Assembly (NCBI RefSeq): GCF_009733865.1
Contig: NZ_WOFB01000012.1
Span: 154,649-218,648, forward strand
Source: Oceanobacillus salinisoli
Lineage (GTDB): Bacteria > Bacillota > Bacilli > Bacillales > Amphibacillaceae
DNA length: 64,000 nt
Reading direction: 5' to 3'
The position numbers and the translations under genes are program-made. Below are positions 35,496 to 43,902 of this stretch, one piece after another. Each line of letters opens with the position of its first letter. The stretch's first letter is position 1. The notes under the pieces were generated by a model. It saw nothing but the letters and a program-made list of their open reading frames with translations. It searched no databases and was not told the DNA's origin.

Positions 35496-36890
35496 ATGGA
35501 AGCACTATTTATTATAGTGAATATCGCTGTTTTACTAGCAATTATAGGATTATTGATGTATATGCAAAAGAAACATGTTTCCTTTGCAAAGCGCGTATTC
35601 ACTGGTATGGGCCTGGGAATCCTGCTAGGTATCATTTTACAGGCTGCATATGGGAATGGGTCAGAAATTATCTCGATTACAACTGACTGGTATTCTATTG
35701 TTGGAAGCGGGTATGTCCGATTGCTAATGGTCATCGTCGTACCGTTAGTGATGGTATCTATTATTCGAGCAATTATTAATCTGGAAAAAACAAAAGAGCT
35801 TGGAAAAATGGCAGGATGGATTATTGGTATTCTTGTGTCAACAGCAATGGTGGCAGCATTAGTAGGAATTGGTTCTGCCTTTCTATTTGACTTAAATGCA
35901 GAGCAAATTGAGGCAGGCCAAGCGGAAAACGAACGTGCGGAATCCATGGAAGCAACGTATGCGGAAATGGAAAATCAAACAACGCCACAGAGAATTTTAA
36001 ACTTCATTCCAAATAATATCTTTTTAGATATGACAGGAGATCGTCCAACATCAACGATCGCCGTTGTTATTTTCTCAATTATTGTTGGGATCGCGGTTTT
36101 AGGGGTACGAAGAAAAAACCCGGAACAGGCAGATTTGTTCATTAAAATTGTTAATTCACTTTATGCAGTAGTTATGCGAATTGTAACACTTATATTAAGA
36201 CTAACTCCTTTTGGGGTATTAGCTTTAATGACGAATATGGTTGCAAGTACCAACTTTGCCGGAATCATTGAGCTTGGTAAATTCGTATTAGCATCTTATG
36301 TTGCATTGATTGTCATGTTTTTCATTCATTTAGCTATTGTTGGAGGCTTTGGCTTAAACCCGTTAACATACTTGAAAAAAGTTATTCCGGTATTAGGGTT
36401 TGCCTTTACATCCCGCTCCAGTGCAGGAACGATTCCATTAAATGTGCAAGCACAAAGAGATTCTCTTGGTGTCAATGAAGGGGTAGCGAATATGTCTGCT
36501 CCATTTGGTGCAACGATGGGTCAAAATGGCTGTGCGGGAATTTACCCTGCCATGCTTGCGGTAATGATTGCACCAACTGTAGGTATTGATCCACTTTCTC
36601 CTGGATTCCTTCTGCAGCTCGTGCTTATCGTTGGTATTAGCTCATTTGGTGTAGCTGGTGTTGGTGGTGGAGCAACATTTGCCGCGATTATCGTCCTTTC
36701 GTCCATGGGTCTTCCAGTTGGATTAGCGGGTCTATTAATCTCGGTTGAAGCGCTAATCGACATGGGAAGAACCGCATTAAATGTTAATGGTGCCATGGTT
36801 TCCGGAACAGTTACTTCACGTGTCTTAGGTAACCTGGACACAGATACATTCAATGATAAAAATGCACAGACGGAAAAAATTGCGATTTAA
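35496..36890 (+). CDS. tcyP: L-cystine:cation symporter (TcyP type)
   Basis: 464 residues, a DAACS-family transporter. The serine-rich re-entrant loop SRSSAGTIPLNVQ and the substrate/cation motif NVNGAMVSGTV are present, and the length and N-terminus (LLMYMQKKHVSFAKRVFTGM) follow B. subtilis TcyP. It imports cystine with sodium or protons. AAGGAGG lies before the ATG. No CymR site or S-box was recognised in the 244-base upstream gap. A generic dicarboxylate symporter is the alternative. Confidence 0.88.
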   Translation: MEALFIIVNIAVLLAIIGLLMYMQKKHVSFAKRVFTGMGLGILLGIILQAAYGNGSEIISITTDWYSIVGSGYVRLLMVIVVPLVMVSIIRAIINLEKTKELGKMAGWIIGILVSTAMVAALVGIGSAFLFDLNAEQIEAGQAENERAESMEATYAEMENQTTPQRILNFIPNNIFLDMTGDRPTSTIAVVIFSIIVGIAVLGVRRKNPEQADLFIKIVNSLYAVVMRIVTLILRLTPFGVLALMTNMVASTNFAGIIELGKFVLASYVALIVMFFIHLAIVGGFGLNPLTYLKKVIPVLGFAFTSRSSAGTIPLNVQAQRDSLGVNEGVANMSAPFGATMGQNGCAGIYPAMLAVMIAPTVGIDPLSPGFLLQLVLIVGISSFGVAGVGGGATFAAIIVLSSMGLPVGLAGLLISVEALIDMGRTALNVNGAMVSGTVTSRVLGNLDTDTFNDKNAQTEKIAI

Positions 36891-36892
36891 TA

Positions 36893-36968
36893 TGGAGAGG
36901 CTGGGAAATTACCCTAGCCTATAAAATGGTTCCGAACATCGTTTTTGATGATTGGAACCATTTTTTTG
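36893..36968 (+). terminator. Terminator of tcyP, part of a dispersed repeat
   Basis: AAAATGGTTCC (36923-36933) pairs with GGAACCATTTTTTT (36954-36967). The loop contains ATCGTTTTTGAT, and GGAGAGGCT with CTAGCC precedes it. A closely similar block lies at 47132-47205, so this is a repeated element doing terminator duty. Confidence 0.8.
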
Positions 36969-37215
36969 TGGAGTAATTTTCTAGTGCTTGATTCTAAGAA
37001 TGCTTTTTAATTGCATCAATCCTTCTGCCAGTAAAAACAGAATGCGTGTAAAATGCATAAAGCAATTTTCATCATCATTCATAGGTGGTAAGCACGTCAA
37101 ATTTTTCATGATCTGAGTTAATTTTAAGGTGGAGGATATAAATTTCTAGATCTTGCGGTAAAACGAGTTGGTTCATGTATAATCGATAAACATAAGGCAG
37201 CCTCAAAAAGTTATC

Positions 37216-37309
37216 GTGAGGTTACACCAACTTATTAAAATATTATAGAAATAATAAGCGTGGTGTCCTCACTTATTTCATCATGGAGGGGCAATGCTTA
37301 TTATTTTTG
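37216..37309 (+). terminator. Overlapping hairpins, possible attenuator-like structure
   Basis: GTGAGGTTACACC (37216-37228) can pair with GGTGTCCTCAC (37262-37272). That pairing competes with AAATAATAAGC (37249-37259) pairing GCTTATTATTT (37296-37306), which ends in TTTTTG. No gene follows directly; the next feature is a repeat array, so it may be the end of an untranslated RNA. The 36970-37215 stretch holds nothing recognisable. Confidence 0.4.
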
Positions 37310-37347
37310 TTTACTTGGGCTGGGGGATTTGTTGAATCGATACAAGA

Positions 37348-37670
37348 GGTAACGTAGAAAGAATCTACGTACCCGAGTGAGCTTAGGAATCCGCTAACAG
37401 GTCACCTAGGAAGATTCTACGTGCCCGAATGAGCTTCAGAATCCACTAAAAGGTAACGTAGAAAGGATCTACGTGCCCGAGCGAACTTCAGAAACTGCTA
37501 AAAGGTAACGTAGAAAGGGGCTACGTGCCCGAACAGGCTTCAGAATCTACTAAAAGGTAACGTAGAAAGGATCTACGTGCCTGAGCGAGCATAGGAAACC
37601 ACAATAAGGTAACGTAGAAAGGATCTACGTACCCGAACGAACTTAGGAATCCGCTAAAAGGTGCGAACGA
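37348..37670. repeat. Second array of the 52-bp repeat, inverted relative to the first
   Basis: GGTAACGTAGAAAGG-type phrases start at 37348, 37400, 37452, 37504, 37556, 37608 and 37660, an exact period of 52. GTAGAAAGGATCTAC is the same mini-palindrome seen at 33.6-34.15 kb, and the unit matches the reverse complement of that array (AAAAGGTTACGTAGA). So the segment with DUF488, OsmC and TcyP lies between inverted arrays. Confidence 0.92.
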
Positions 37671-37743
37671 GTGTGCTTTATAAAAATTTAAATCTCTTAC
37701 ACATCTTTTTCTCACTTTGAACCAAAAGAACCTCCAACATGCT

Positions 37744-39546
37744 TTATCCCTTTATCAGCTTAATCACCTTACTTAAGTCCTGGTTCTCTCCAGCCTCTGT
37801 ATACGATGAGAATGGACAGCCTAATTCCTGGACCCGGGCTAATGTATTTTTTATATGAAACTGCTCTGGTCGTAAGTGTTCGTTTACTTCTTTCCAAAAT
37901 AAGGGCGTTGCAACGGTTCCTTCTTTCGTCATTCGTGGTGAATATGGTGCAATGATTGTTTTATCTTTTCCATGCTGTATATAATCGATATACAGCCTAC
38001 CATTCCGCTTTTTCTTCATTCTTTCCGTAGTAAATAAATCGGGATAGGCACTTTCTACCGTATAGGCAATCGCCTGGGTAAAAATAGCGGTATCATCATA
38101 GGTTAAACTGTTTTCAGGGATAGGAATATGAATTTGAATCCCTTTGTTGCCGGACGTTTTAACAAAGGATAGAAGCCCTAAATCATCCAAAATCGGCTTG
38201 ATTACATTCGCTGCTTGTATTGCTAATGGAAACTCCTTTCTGCTTGGCGGGTCCAGATCAAAGACAATTTCCACTGGATTAGCGTTATCAACCGTTTGAA
38301 AAGGAACATGGTATTCCAATGCCCCATGATTGGCAAACCAAACAAGAGAATCCATGTGATTGCAAATCATTATTTTTTCACTTCCGACATTTTTGCTGTC
38401 AATAAAATCTGGGGCATAGTCTGGGAGATGCTTCTGATAAAAATGCTCATCCTCCACACCATCCGGGCATCGAATTAATGTTAAAGCACGCTTTTTAAAA
38501 GTGGGGAGCATATATGGACTGATTTCTCGAATATATGTGAGCAAATCTCCTTTTGTAAAGTGCGGGTCAGGCCAAAACAGTTTGTCGGTTTTTGAAACGC
38601 CAACACGTTCTGGTATCATGGCTAAATCGATTTGTAAGTTTGCCATAGAACAAGTATCAGCTGAAATCTTTGGCAGTAAAGAGACAAATTCAGGCTCACG
38701 AAGCTCTTCTTTATATAAATCAAGGGTATGAACCTGTGCACAAATAGCTGGTGGTAAGGTATAGCCTTGACTTGTTTTTTCTCCTTTCGTTAAAAATAAT
38801 TGCTTCAGCGTTCCCGATGATTCATCATCCAGTCCATGTTTACATTTTCCGACTTCATGTATTTCCCCATTATGAAACACATTAAAGGAATAATACCCAT
38901 TTTGATGATCATAGTGAGTGAGGAATCCTCGAATCGTTCGCCAGTTTTTGATTTTAAACCAGTCACGATGGCTCCTACCTGCTATGTATTTACTATTTCT
39001 TTTTTTAGCAATCATCCCTTCTCCCTTATAATCAAATATGATCTTCCACAGCTCATCCGGCTTTTCGTAGGATGAGACCATATTTATTCGGTGATTCCTT
39101 GGCAGCTTTTCGAATAATTCTTTTAGGCTTTGCTTTCGTTCTGTAAATTTTTCAATTAGAAGGGAGGCTCCTTTTATCTGCAGAATATCGAAGGCCATAA
39201 AAGCAGCCGGTCGCTGTTCTGCAGCTTTTTTAATCGGTTCGCTGTTTTTTAGCCTGCCACGTTTTTGCATCCATGAGAAATTTGCCTGAAACGCATTATT
39301 CAATACGACCAATTCTCCATCAAGTTTTAATGGAAGCCAATCTATGATGTTCTCGTGTTGTTTCTCGCAAAAAGCAACTATTTCCGGAAAATGAGCTGTT
39401 AAATCTTTATTATTTTTACTTGTTAAACGAACTTCCCCGTTCCTATCCCAGGTTAATACGCAGCGGTATCCGTCATATTTCACCTCATATAACCAGTCAT
39501 CACCACGGGGAATGTCAGTGCTTGCGATAGGCTTCATGATTTCCAT
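37744..39546 (-). CDS. ligD: Bacterial NHEJ DNA ligase LigD (ligase + polymerase domains)
   Basis: 600 residues. The N-terminal ATP-dependent ligase domain has the active-site lysine in YEVKYDGYRCVLTW, then ELVVLNN and GEGMIAKKRNSKYIAG. The C-terminal primase/polymerase domain (from about residue 300) has HMDSLVWFANHGALEYHVP, FDLDPPS with catalytic acids, and VKTSGNKGIQIHIPI. No phosphoesterase domain, as in Bacillus YkoU. The start at 39546 has AGGAG eight bases upstream; ATGs at 39564 and 39552 overlap or crowd it. Divergent from ku. Confidence 0.95.
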   Translation of the reverse strand: MEIMKPIASTDIPRGDDWLYEVKYDGYRCVLTWDRNGEVRLTSKNNKDLTAHFPEIVAFCEKQHENIIDWLPLKLDGELVVLNNAFQANFSWMQKRGRLKNSEPIKKAAEQRPAAFMAFDILQIKGASLLIEKFTERKQSLKELFEKLPRNHRINMVSSYEKPDELWKIIFDYKGEGMIAKKRNSKYIAGRSHRDWFKIKNWRTIRGFLTHYDHQNGYYSFNVFHNGEIHEVGKCKHGLDDESSGTLKQLFLTKGEKTSQGYTLPPAICAQVHTLDLYKEELREPEFVSLLPKISADTCSMANLQIDLAMIPERVGVSKTDKLFWPDPHFTKGDLLTYIREISPYMLPTFKKRALTLIRCPDGVEDEHFYQKHLPDYAPDFIDSKNVGSEKIMICNHMDSLVWFANHGALEYHVPFQTVDNANPVEIVFDLDPPSRKEFPLAIQAANVIKPILDDLGLLSFVKTSGNKGIQIHIPIPENSLTYDDTAIFTQAIAYTVESAYPDLFTTERMKKKRNGRLYIDYIQHGKDKTIIAPYSPRMTKEGTVATPLFWKEVNEHLRPEQFHIKNTLARVQELGCPFSSYTEAGENQDLSKVIKLIKG

Positions 39547-39664
39547 ATCCATTTCTCCTTCCATTTATAAACTGGCTTAAAAGTGAAAAATTAATCAATC
39601 GGATAAAAATATAAGGATAACGCAAACTAGAAAAAAGCCTAGTTTACCAAAGGAGGTTTCACTC

Positions 39665-40516
39665 ATGCATACGATGTGGAAGGGCACAATCAGTTTCGGT
39701 CTTGTCAATATTCCTGTAAAAATGCATGCGGCTACGGAAAATAAAGATGTAAAGTTAAGGCAGCTGCATAAAGAATGCAAGTCCCCTGTGAAATATGAAA
39801 AGGTATGCCCAGTCTGTGAACGGGAAATTGAAAATGATGAAATCGTGAAAGCATATGAGTATGCGAAAAATAAATTTGTTGTTTTAGATGAGGAAGATTT
39901 AGAGGCGTTAAAAAAAGAACAGGAGGACCGCGCCGTCGAAATTGTTGATTTTGTGAAATTAGATGAAATTGACCCGATTTATTTTGAGAAAAGCTATTAT
40001 TTATCTCCAAATGAAGGTGGTGGGAAAGCGTATAGTTTATTGCGCAGCGCACTAAAGGATACGGGGAAGATCGGTGTGGCAAAAATGATGATTCGCTCCA
40101 AAGAACAGCTTGCCGTCATTCGGGTATATGAAAATGTGTTAGTTGCAGAAACCATTCATTTCCCTGATGAAGTCCGAAATGTGCAGGACGTCCCCAATGT
40201 TCCGGAAGAAGCCAAAATTGGTGAAAAAGAACTCGAAACAGCCAAAATGCTTATTGAGCAGCTAACTGCAGAATTTGATCCTGAAAAATACAAGGACGAA
40301 TATCGAACAGCGCTACTGGATCTGATTGAAGATAAGAAAAATAATGAAGAAACAACAACCCCAGCACCAGCAGACAAGCCAGTGCCTGATAATGTAACCA
40401 ACCTGATGGATGCACTTCAAGCATCACTCGACCGAGCAAAAAAGGACAAGCCAAAACCAAGACAGCCGAAACGAAAAACGAAAACAGTTGCCAAGAAGAA
40501 AAAAGCAACCTCCTAA
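39665..40516 (+). CDS. ku: Ku DNA-end-binding protein
   Basis: 283 residues. MHTMWKGTISFGLVNIPVKM is the bacterial Ku N-terminus; LRQLHKECKSPVKYEKVCPV, then IYFEKSYYLSP and KMMIRSKEQLAVIRVYEN continue the beta-barrel core. The last 30 residues are very rich in Lys, Arg and Pro, a basic DNA-binding tail. It binds DNA ends as a homodimer and recruits LigD. AAGGAGG lies eight bases before the ATG. The divergent ligD/ku pair shares a 118-base promoter region; in B. subtilis both are forespore genes. Confidence 0.95.
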   Translation: MHTMWKGTISFGLVNIPVKMHAATENKDVKLRQLHKECKSPVKYEKVCPVCEREIENDEIVKAYEYAKNKFVVLDEEDLEALKKEQEDRAVEIVDFVKLDEIDPIYFEKSYYLSPNEGGGKAYSLLRSALKDTGKIGVAKMMIRSKEQLAVIRVYENVLVAETIHFPDEVRNVQDVPNVPEEAKIGEKELETAKMLIEQLTAEFDPEKYKDEYRTALLDLIEDKKNNEETTTPAPADKPVPDNVTNLMDALQASLDRAKKDKPKPRQPKRKTKTVAKKKKATS

Positions 40517-40546
40517 TGTCTCCTAACCGGGGACATTTTTTGTTTG
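40515..40546 (+). terminator. Terminator of ku
   Basis: AATGTCTCC pairs with GGGGACATT (one G-T pair) and is followed by TTTTTG. The upstream arm overlaps the stop codon. Confidence 0.8.
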
Positions 40547-40559
40547 TGGGTGAATAGGG

Positions 40560-40750
40560 TGGGGGATTCAGCCTTCGCGCGAATAATTCAGCATTCGCAA
40601 TAATAATTCAGCCTTCCTCAGAATAAATCAGCTTTCATACGAATAATTCAGTCTTCGCGCGAATAAATCAGCTTTCATGCAAAATATTCAGCCTTCACAC
40701 GAATAAATCAGCATCCCCGGAATAATTCAGTACACGCGACAATAAATTAT
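40560..40750. repeat. Tandem array with an exact 20-bp period
   Basis: TCAGC or close variants start at 40568, 40588, 40608, 40628, 40648, 40668, 40688, 40708 and 40727, within units like GAATAATTCAGCCTTCGCGC. Alternating TTCGCGC and TTTCATAC versions suggest a 40-base higher-order unit. No reading frame or ribosome site. The remaining gap to 40987 shows nothing else. Confidence 0.9.
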
Positions 40751-40987
40751 CCCCCATGACATGAGGCTAGGCTACCCGACCTAAATTTAAGTCTGCTTTT
40801 AAAAGAAAGTACCGAACAGCGAAATGAAGAAAAGTTGTCCCATTAGAATTACAAGTTAGTCTCATTTTTTGCAATTATTACAGTCTATTTACAATCCGAT
40901 AAAATGACGTTATTAGAGGTGAATTTTTACCAAAAAAAGAGTAAAGTGTGTAATACATGGAATTTTAGTGACAAGAGGGGAGAAAAA

Positions 40988-42001
40988 ATGAAGAGAAATC
41001 CATTCTATGATAACGCAAAACTGCTTTTCATTTTTTTAGTAGTATTTGGGCATGTTATTCAGCCGTTTACCTTTGACTCAAAAGAAGTAAATACACTTTA
41101 TTTATGGATTTATACTTTTCATATGCAGGCATTTATCCTGCTGTCCGGTTTCTTCGCTAAAGGTTCGGGAAGTAAGGATTATATAATGAAGCTTGCAAAG
41201 AAACTGCTGCTACCATATCTTATTTTTCAAAGCTTATTTACTGTGTATTTTTTCCTTATTGGTAATGACAGTTGGCAAGCGGGAATCTTTTATCCGCACT
41301 GGTCACTGTGGTTTTTATTTAGCCTGTTCAGCTGGCATATTTTATTGATCTTCTTTAAAAAGATTCCTGCAAAATATGGAATCTCATTGGCTGTCATTAT
41401 TGGGTTATTCGTTGGGTATATAGGTGACATTGGACATACCTTCAGCCTGTCCCGTACCTTTGTTTTCTTCCCGTTCTTTCTGGCTGGTTATTGGCTGACA
41501 GAGAAACAAGTGATGCTAGTCAAGCGCCCGGCTTTGAAAATTGTATCCATTGCTGTAATGGTAACGCTGGCGATATCACTCTATTATGCACCTGAAATAA
41601 ATTCAGGGTGGCTGCTTGCATCAAAATCCTATATTGATTTAGGAATGGTAGAATATGGTGGATTAGCAAGATTGCTGGTTTATATTACAGCTGCACTTAT
41701 GACAGTCAGTGTGTTAGCATGGGTGCCAAAACGTGATTTTGGTTGGGTTACGAAACTGGGAACGAGAACGATTTATGTATATCTGCTACACGGATTTTTC
41801 ATTCAATTCTTCCGTCAGTATGAAATGTTTGCGGTAAATTCCATCATCGATTTATTAGGTTTAGCCGTTCTGTCAGCATTAATTGTCATCCTGCTTTCCA
41901 GCAGACCAGTATTGAGAGTATCTCAGCCTTTAATCGAAGGGAAAATAACGCTTATGAAGCAGGCATTAAGTCAACATAATCGAAGCCAGTCTAATCCGTA
42001 A
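40988..42001 (+). CDS. Acyltransferase family 3 membrane protein (YkrP-like)
   Basis: 337 residues, about ten membrane helices. RNPFYDNAKLLFIFLVVFGH contains the near-N-terminal catalytic-type His, followed by LYLWIYTFHMQAFILLSGFF with a second conserved His/Phe region; LLHGFFIQFFR lies near the C-terminus. Such proteins O-acetylate or acylate surface sugars or teichoic acids. The ATG at 40988 has GGGGAG upstream and is chosen over the in-frame ATG at 40904. Monocistronic. Acceptor unknown. Confidence 0.85.
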   Translation: MKRNPFYDNAKLLFIFLVVFGHVIQPFTFDSKEVNTLYLWIYTFHMQAFILLSGFFAKGSGSKDYIMKLAKKLLLPYLIFQSLFTVYFFLIGNDSWQAGIFYPHWSLWFLFSLFSWHILLIFFKKIPAKYGISLAVIIGLFVGYIGDIGHTFSLSRTFVFFPFFLAGYWLTEKQVMLVKRPALKIVSIAVMVTLAISLYYAPEINSGWLLASKSYIDLGMVEYGGLARLLVYITAALMTVSVLAWVPKRDFGWVTKLGTRTIYVYLLHGFFIQFFRQYEMFAVNSIIDLLGLAVLSALIVILLSSRPVLRVSQPLIEGKITLMKQALSQHNRSQSNP

Positions 42002-42086
42002 AACAGGACTTGGAAAGAGACTGCTAATAATGAAACTTATAGGTTGTTGTTCTATTTGTTTATTATAGTGCTCTTATATATAAACT

Positions 42087-42115
42087 GCCCCATGATGAAT
42101 GGGGCTTAATTTTTT
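42087..42115 (+). terminator. Terminator of the acyltransferase gene
   Basis: GCCCCAT pairs with ATGGGGC across a five-base loop and TTAATTTTTT follows. Confidence 0.85.
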
Positions 42116-42129
42116 CTAAGCACATTAAG

Positions 42130-42215
42130 GTAAACCGAGCGGCCCAAGCTTTAAATCGAGCGACAGCGAAACTAAAACGCGCCACCCCGACTCCAAATCA
42201 AGCGCCGCCCCCAAC
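42130..42215. repeat. Degenerate GAGCG array, about 21-bp period
   Basis: GAGCGGCC at 42137, GAGCGACA at 42158, ACGCGCC near 42178 and AAGCGCC near 42200 are spaced by about 21 bases. The motif resembles the GAGCGGT array at 51.93 kb and the array at the window end. Confidence 0.6.
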
Positions 42216-42218
42216 CAA

Positions 42219-42258
42219 AAAAAGTCGTCCAGGAAAAGGAAATCCTAAACGACTTTTT
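42219..42258 (-). terminator. Terminator of the YjiH-family gene
   Basis: AAAAAGTCGT pairs with ACGACTTTTT, with an inner AGGA/TCCT stem. It lies just after the minus-strand stop codon and is followed on that strand by a T-run. Confidence 0.85.
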
Positions 42259-42269
42259 GGAAAAGTTAT

Positions 42270-43610
42270 TTAAAAAATAATATGGGCAATCAACGTAATA
42301 ATCGGCAGTGTAATTAGCGTACGCAGCACAAAAATGACAACTAAATTCCAAAATGACACCGGGATCTTTGAGCCGAGCAGCAATCCACCGACTTCGGACA
42401 TGTAAATTAATTGGGTTACAGAGAGTGCTGCAATGATAAATCTCGTTATTTCAGCTTCAATTCCAGATCCAATGATGGCTGGAAGGAACATATCCGCAAA
42501 CCCTATTAGGATTGTCTCCGATGCCTCTTGTGCATAAGGTACTTGCATTAGCTCAAGTAATGGAATAAATGGTGCGCCGAGCCATTGGAAGATTGGTGTA
42601 TACTCGGCAATAATCAATGCGACCAAGCCGAATGCCATTACAACAGGGGCAACCCCCATCCACATATCTAATATATTTTGTCCGCCCTCTTTGAAAAATT
42701 GATAGACACTGTTTTGTTTCTTTGCCCGGTTTAATGCACTTTTATATCCAAATGATAAAACTGTTTCACCCTCAGGAATCCATTCCTCTTCCACTTTTTC
42801 TTGGTCATTGATATACGTATCCGGCTTTCTGGATAAAGGCGGGATACGCGGCATAATTAAGGCTGCAGCAAATCCTGCAATGAGAATCGTTACATAAAAC
42901 GGTAAGAACATGTGAGCCAGGTCCACTTCTGCCAGTACAACTAATGAGAAAGTGATGGATACAACAGAAAACGTCGTTCCGATTACCGTTGCTTCCCGTT
43001 TCGTATAGAATCCTTCTTCATACTGTTTACTCGTTAAAAGCACCCCGATGGTACCATCACCAATCCATGATGCCAAAGCGTCAATCGATGAGCGTCCAGG
43101 AAGTTTAAATAAGGGGCGCATAATTTTTGTCATCATCGTGCCAACAAATTCCAATAAACCGAAATTCATCAGCAGCGGCAAAAATAATCCTGCAAATAAA
43201 AAGACTGCAAATAATACATGCAACAGGTCATCCAGTAACAGCTGACCTGTATCAGGACCATATACAGCCTCTGTCCCCACCTGGAAAAATACCATCACTG
43301 CAAAAATGGCCGCTAGAACTCTCGTTGCTGCCCAGAAGCGATTAACCGTAAACAGCCTTTGAAAAAAGGGTGTCTTCGCAAATGTTTCGGGACGTATTTT
43401 TGCTATAACGGTTAATGCCGCTGTAATGACGATAATCATCATCATAATCGCCGACAATTGATCGGCCAGCAGAGCCTGAACTTCATTTGCCAAAAGAGCG
43501 ATGGGAATCGTAAATCCATTATCAGTTGGAATGGGGGTTATAAATAAAAAGATTCCTATGATGGAAGGCATTATAAACTTAAGGTGATCTATTCGCTGAA
43601 ATGGTTTCAT
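42270..43610 (-). CDS. YjiH-family nucleoside-recognition (GATE) membrane protein
   Basis: 446 residues, about eleven helices. The GATE-type core appears as LPGRSSIDALASWIGDGTIG, then GFADMFLPAIIGSGIEAEIT and GLLLGSKIPVSFWNLV. The charged loop KPDTYINDQEKVEEEWIPEG lies mid-chain. Members are putative transporters related to SpmA/SpmB and FeoB-gate domains; substrate unknown. AAAGGATT precedes the ATG. Monocistronic with its own terminator. Confidence 0.85.
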   Translation of the reverse strand: MKPFQRIDHLKFIMPSIIGIFLFITPIPTDNGFTIPIALLANEVQALLADQLSAIMMMIIVITAALTVIAKIRPETFAKTPFFQRLFTVNRFWAATRVLAAIFAVMVFFQVGTEAVYGPDTGQLLLDDLLHVLFAVFLFAGLFLPLLMNFGLLEFVGTMMTKIMRPLFKLPGRSSIDALASWIGDGTIGVLLTSKQYEEGFYTKREATVIGTTFSVVSITFSLVVLAEVDLAHMFLPFYVTILIAGFAAALIMPRIPPLSRKPDTYINDQEKVEEEWIPEGETVLSFGYKSALNRAKKQNSVYQFFKEGGQNILDMWMGVAPVVMAFGLVALIIAEYTPIFQWLGAPFIPLLELMQVPYAQEASETILIGFADMFLPAIIGSGIEAEITRFIIAALSVTQLIYMSEVGGLLLGSKIPVSFWNLVVIFVLRTLITLPIITLIAHIIF

Positions 43611-43902
43611 GATGATAAATCCTTTCTATATAATAAATTCTTCTTTAAAAAGCTGCTTTTCCAATATGTGACATCCAACTATAAAAAACACGCAACTTAA
43701 AGTGCTGGTTTAATACGGATTATAATGTACTGAATTCAATAAGGCACATCGAATGATTATACATTAGGGTGAAAAAATATTCAATAACTTATAACACCAC
43801 CCAAATTGTAAAAACTATATGTAATACGATATGACATAACAGTTATGTTTATTATTAAATTAATTGTCCCGCACCAAACACATAACGATGGGGAGTCTTT
43901 TA

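Noticed and set aside
35459..35947. 162-residue frame opposite tcyP
   Set aside because: Antisense shadow of a membrane-protein gene.
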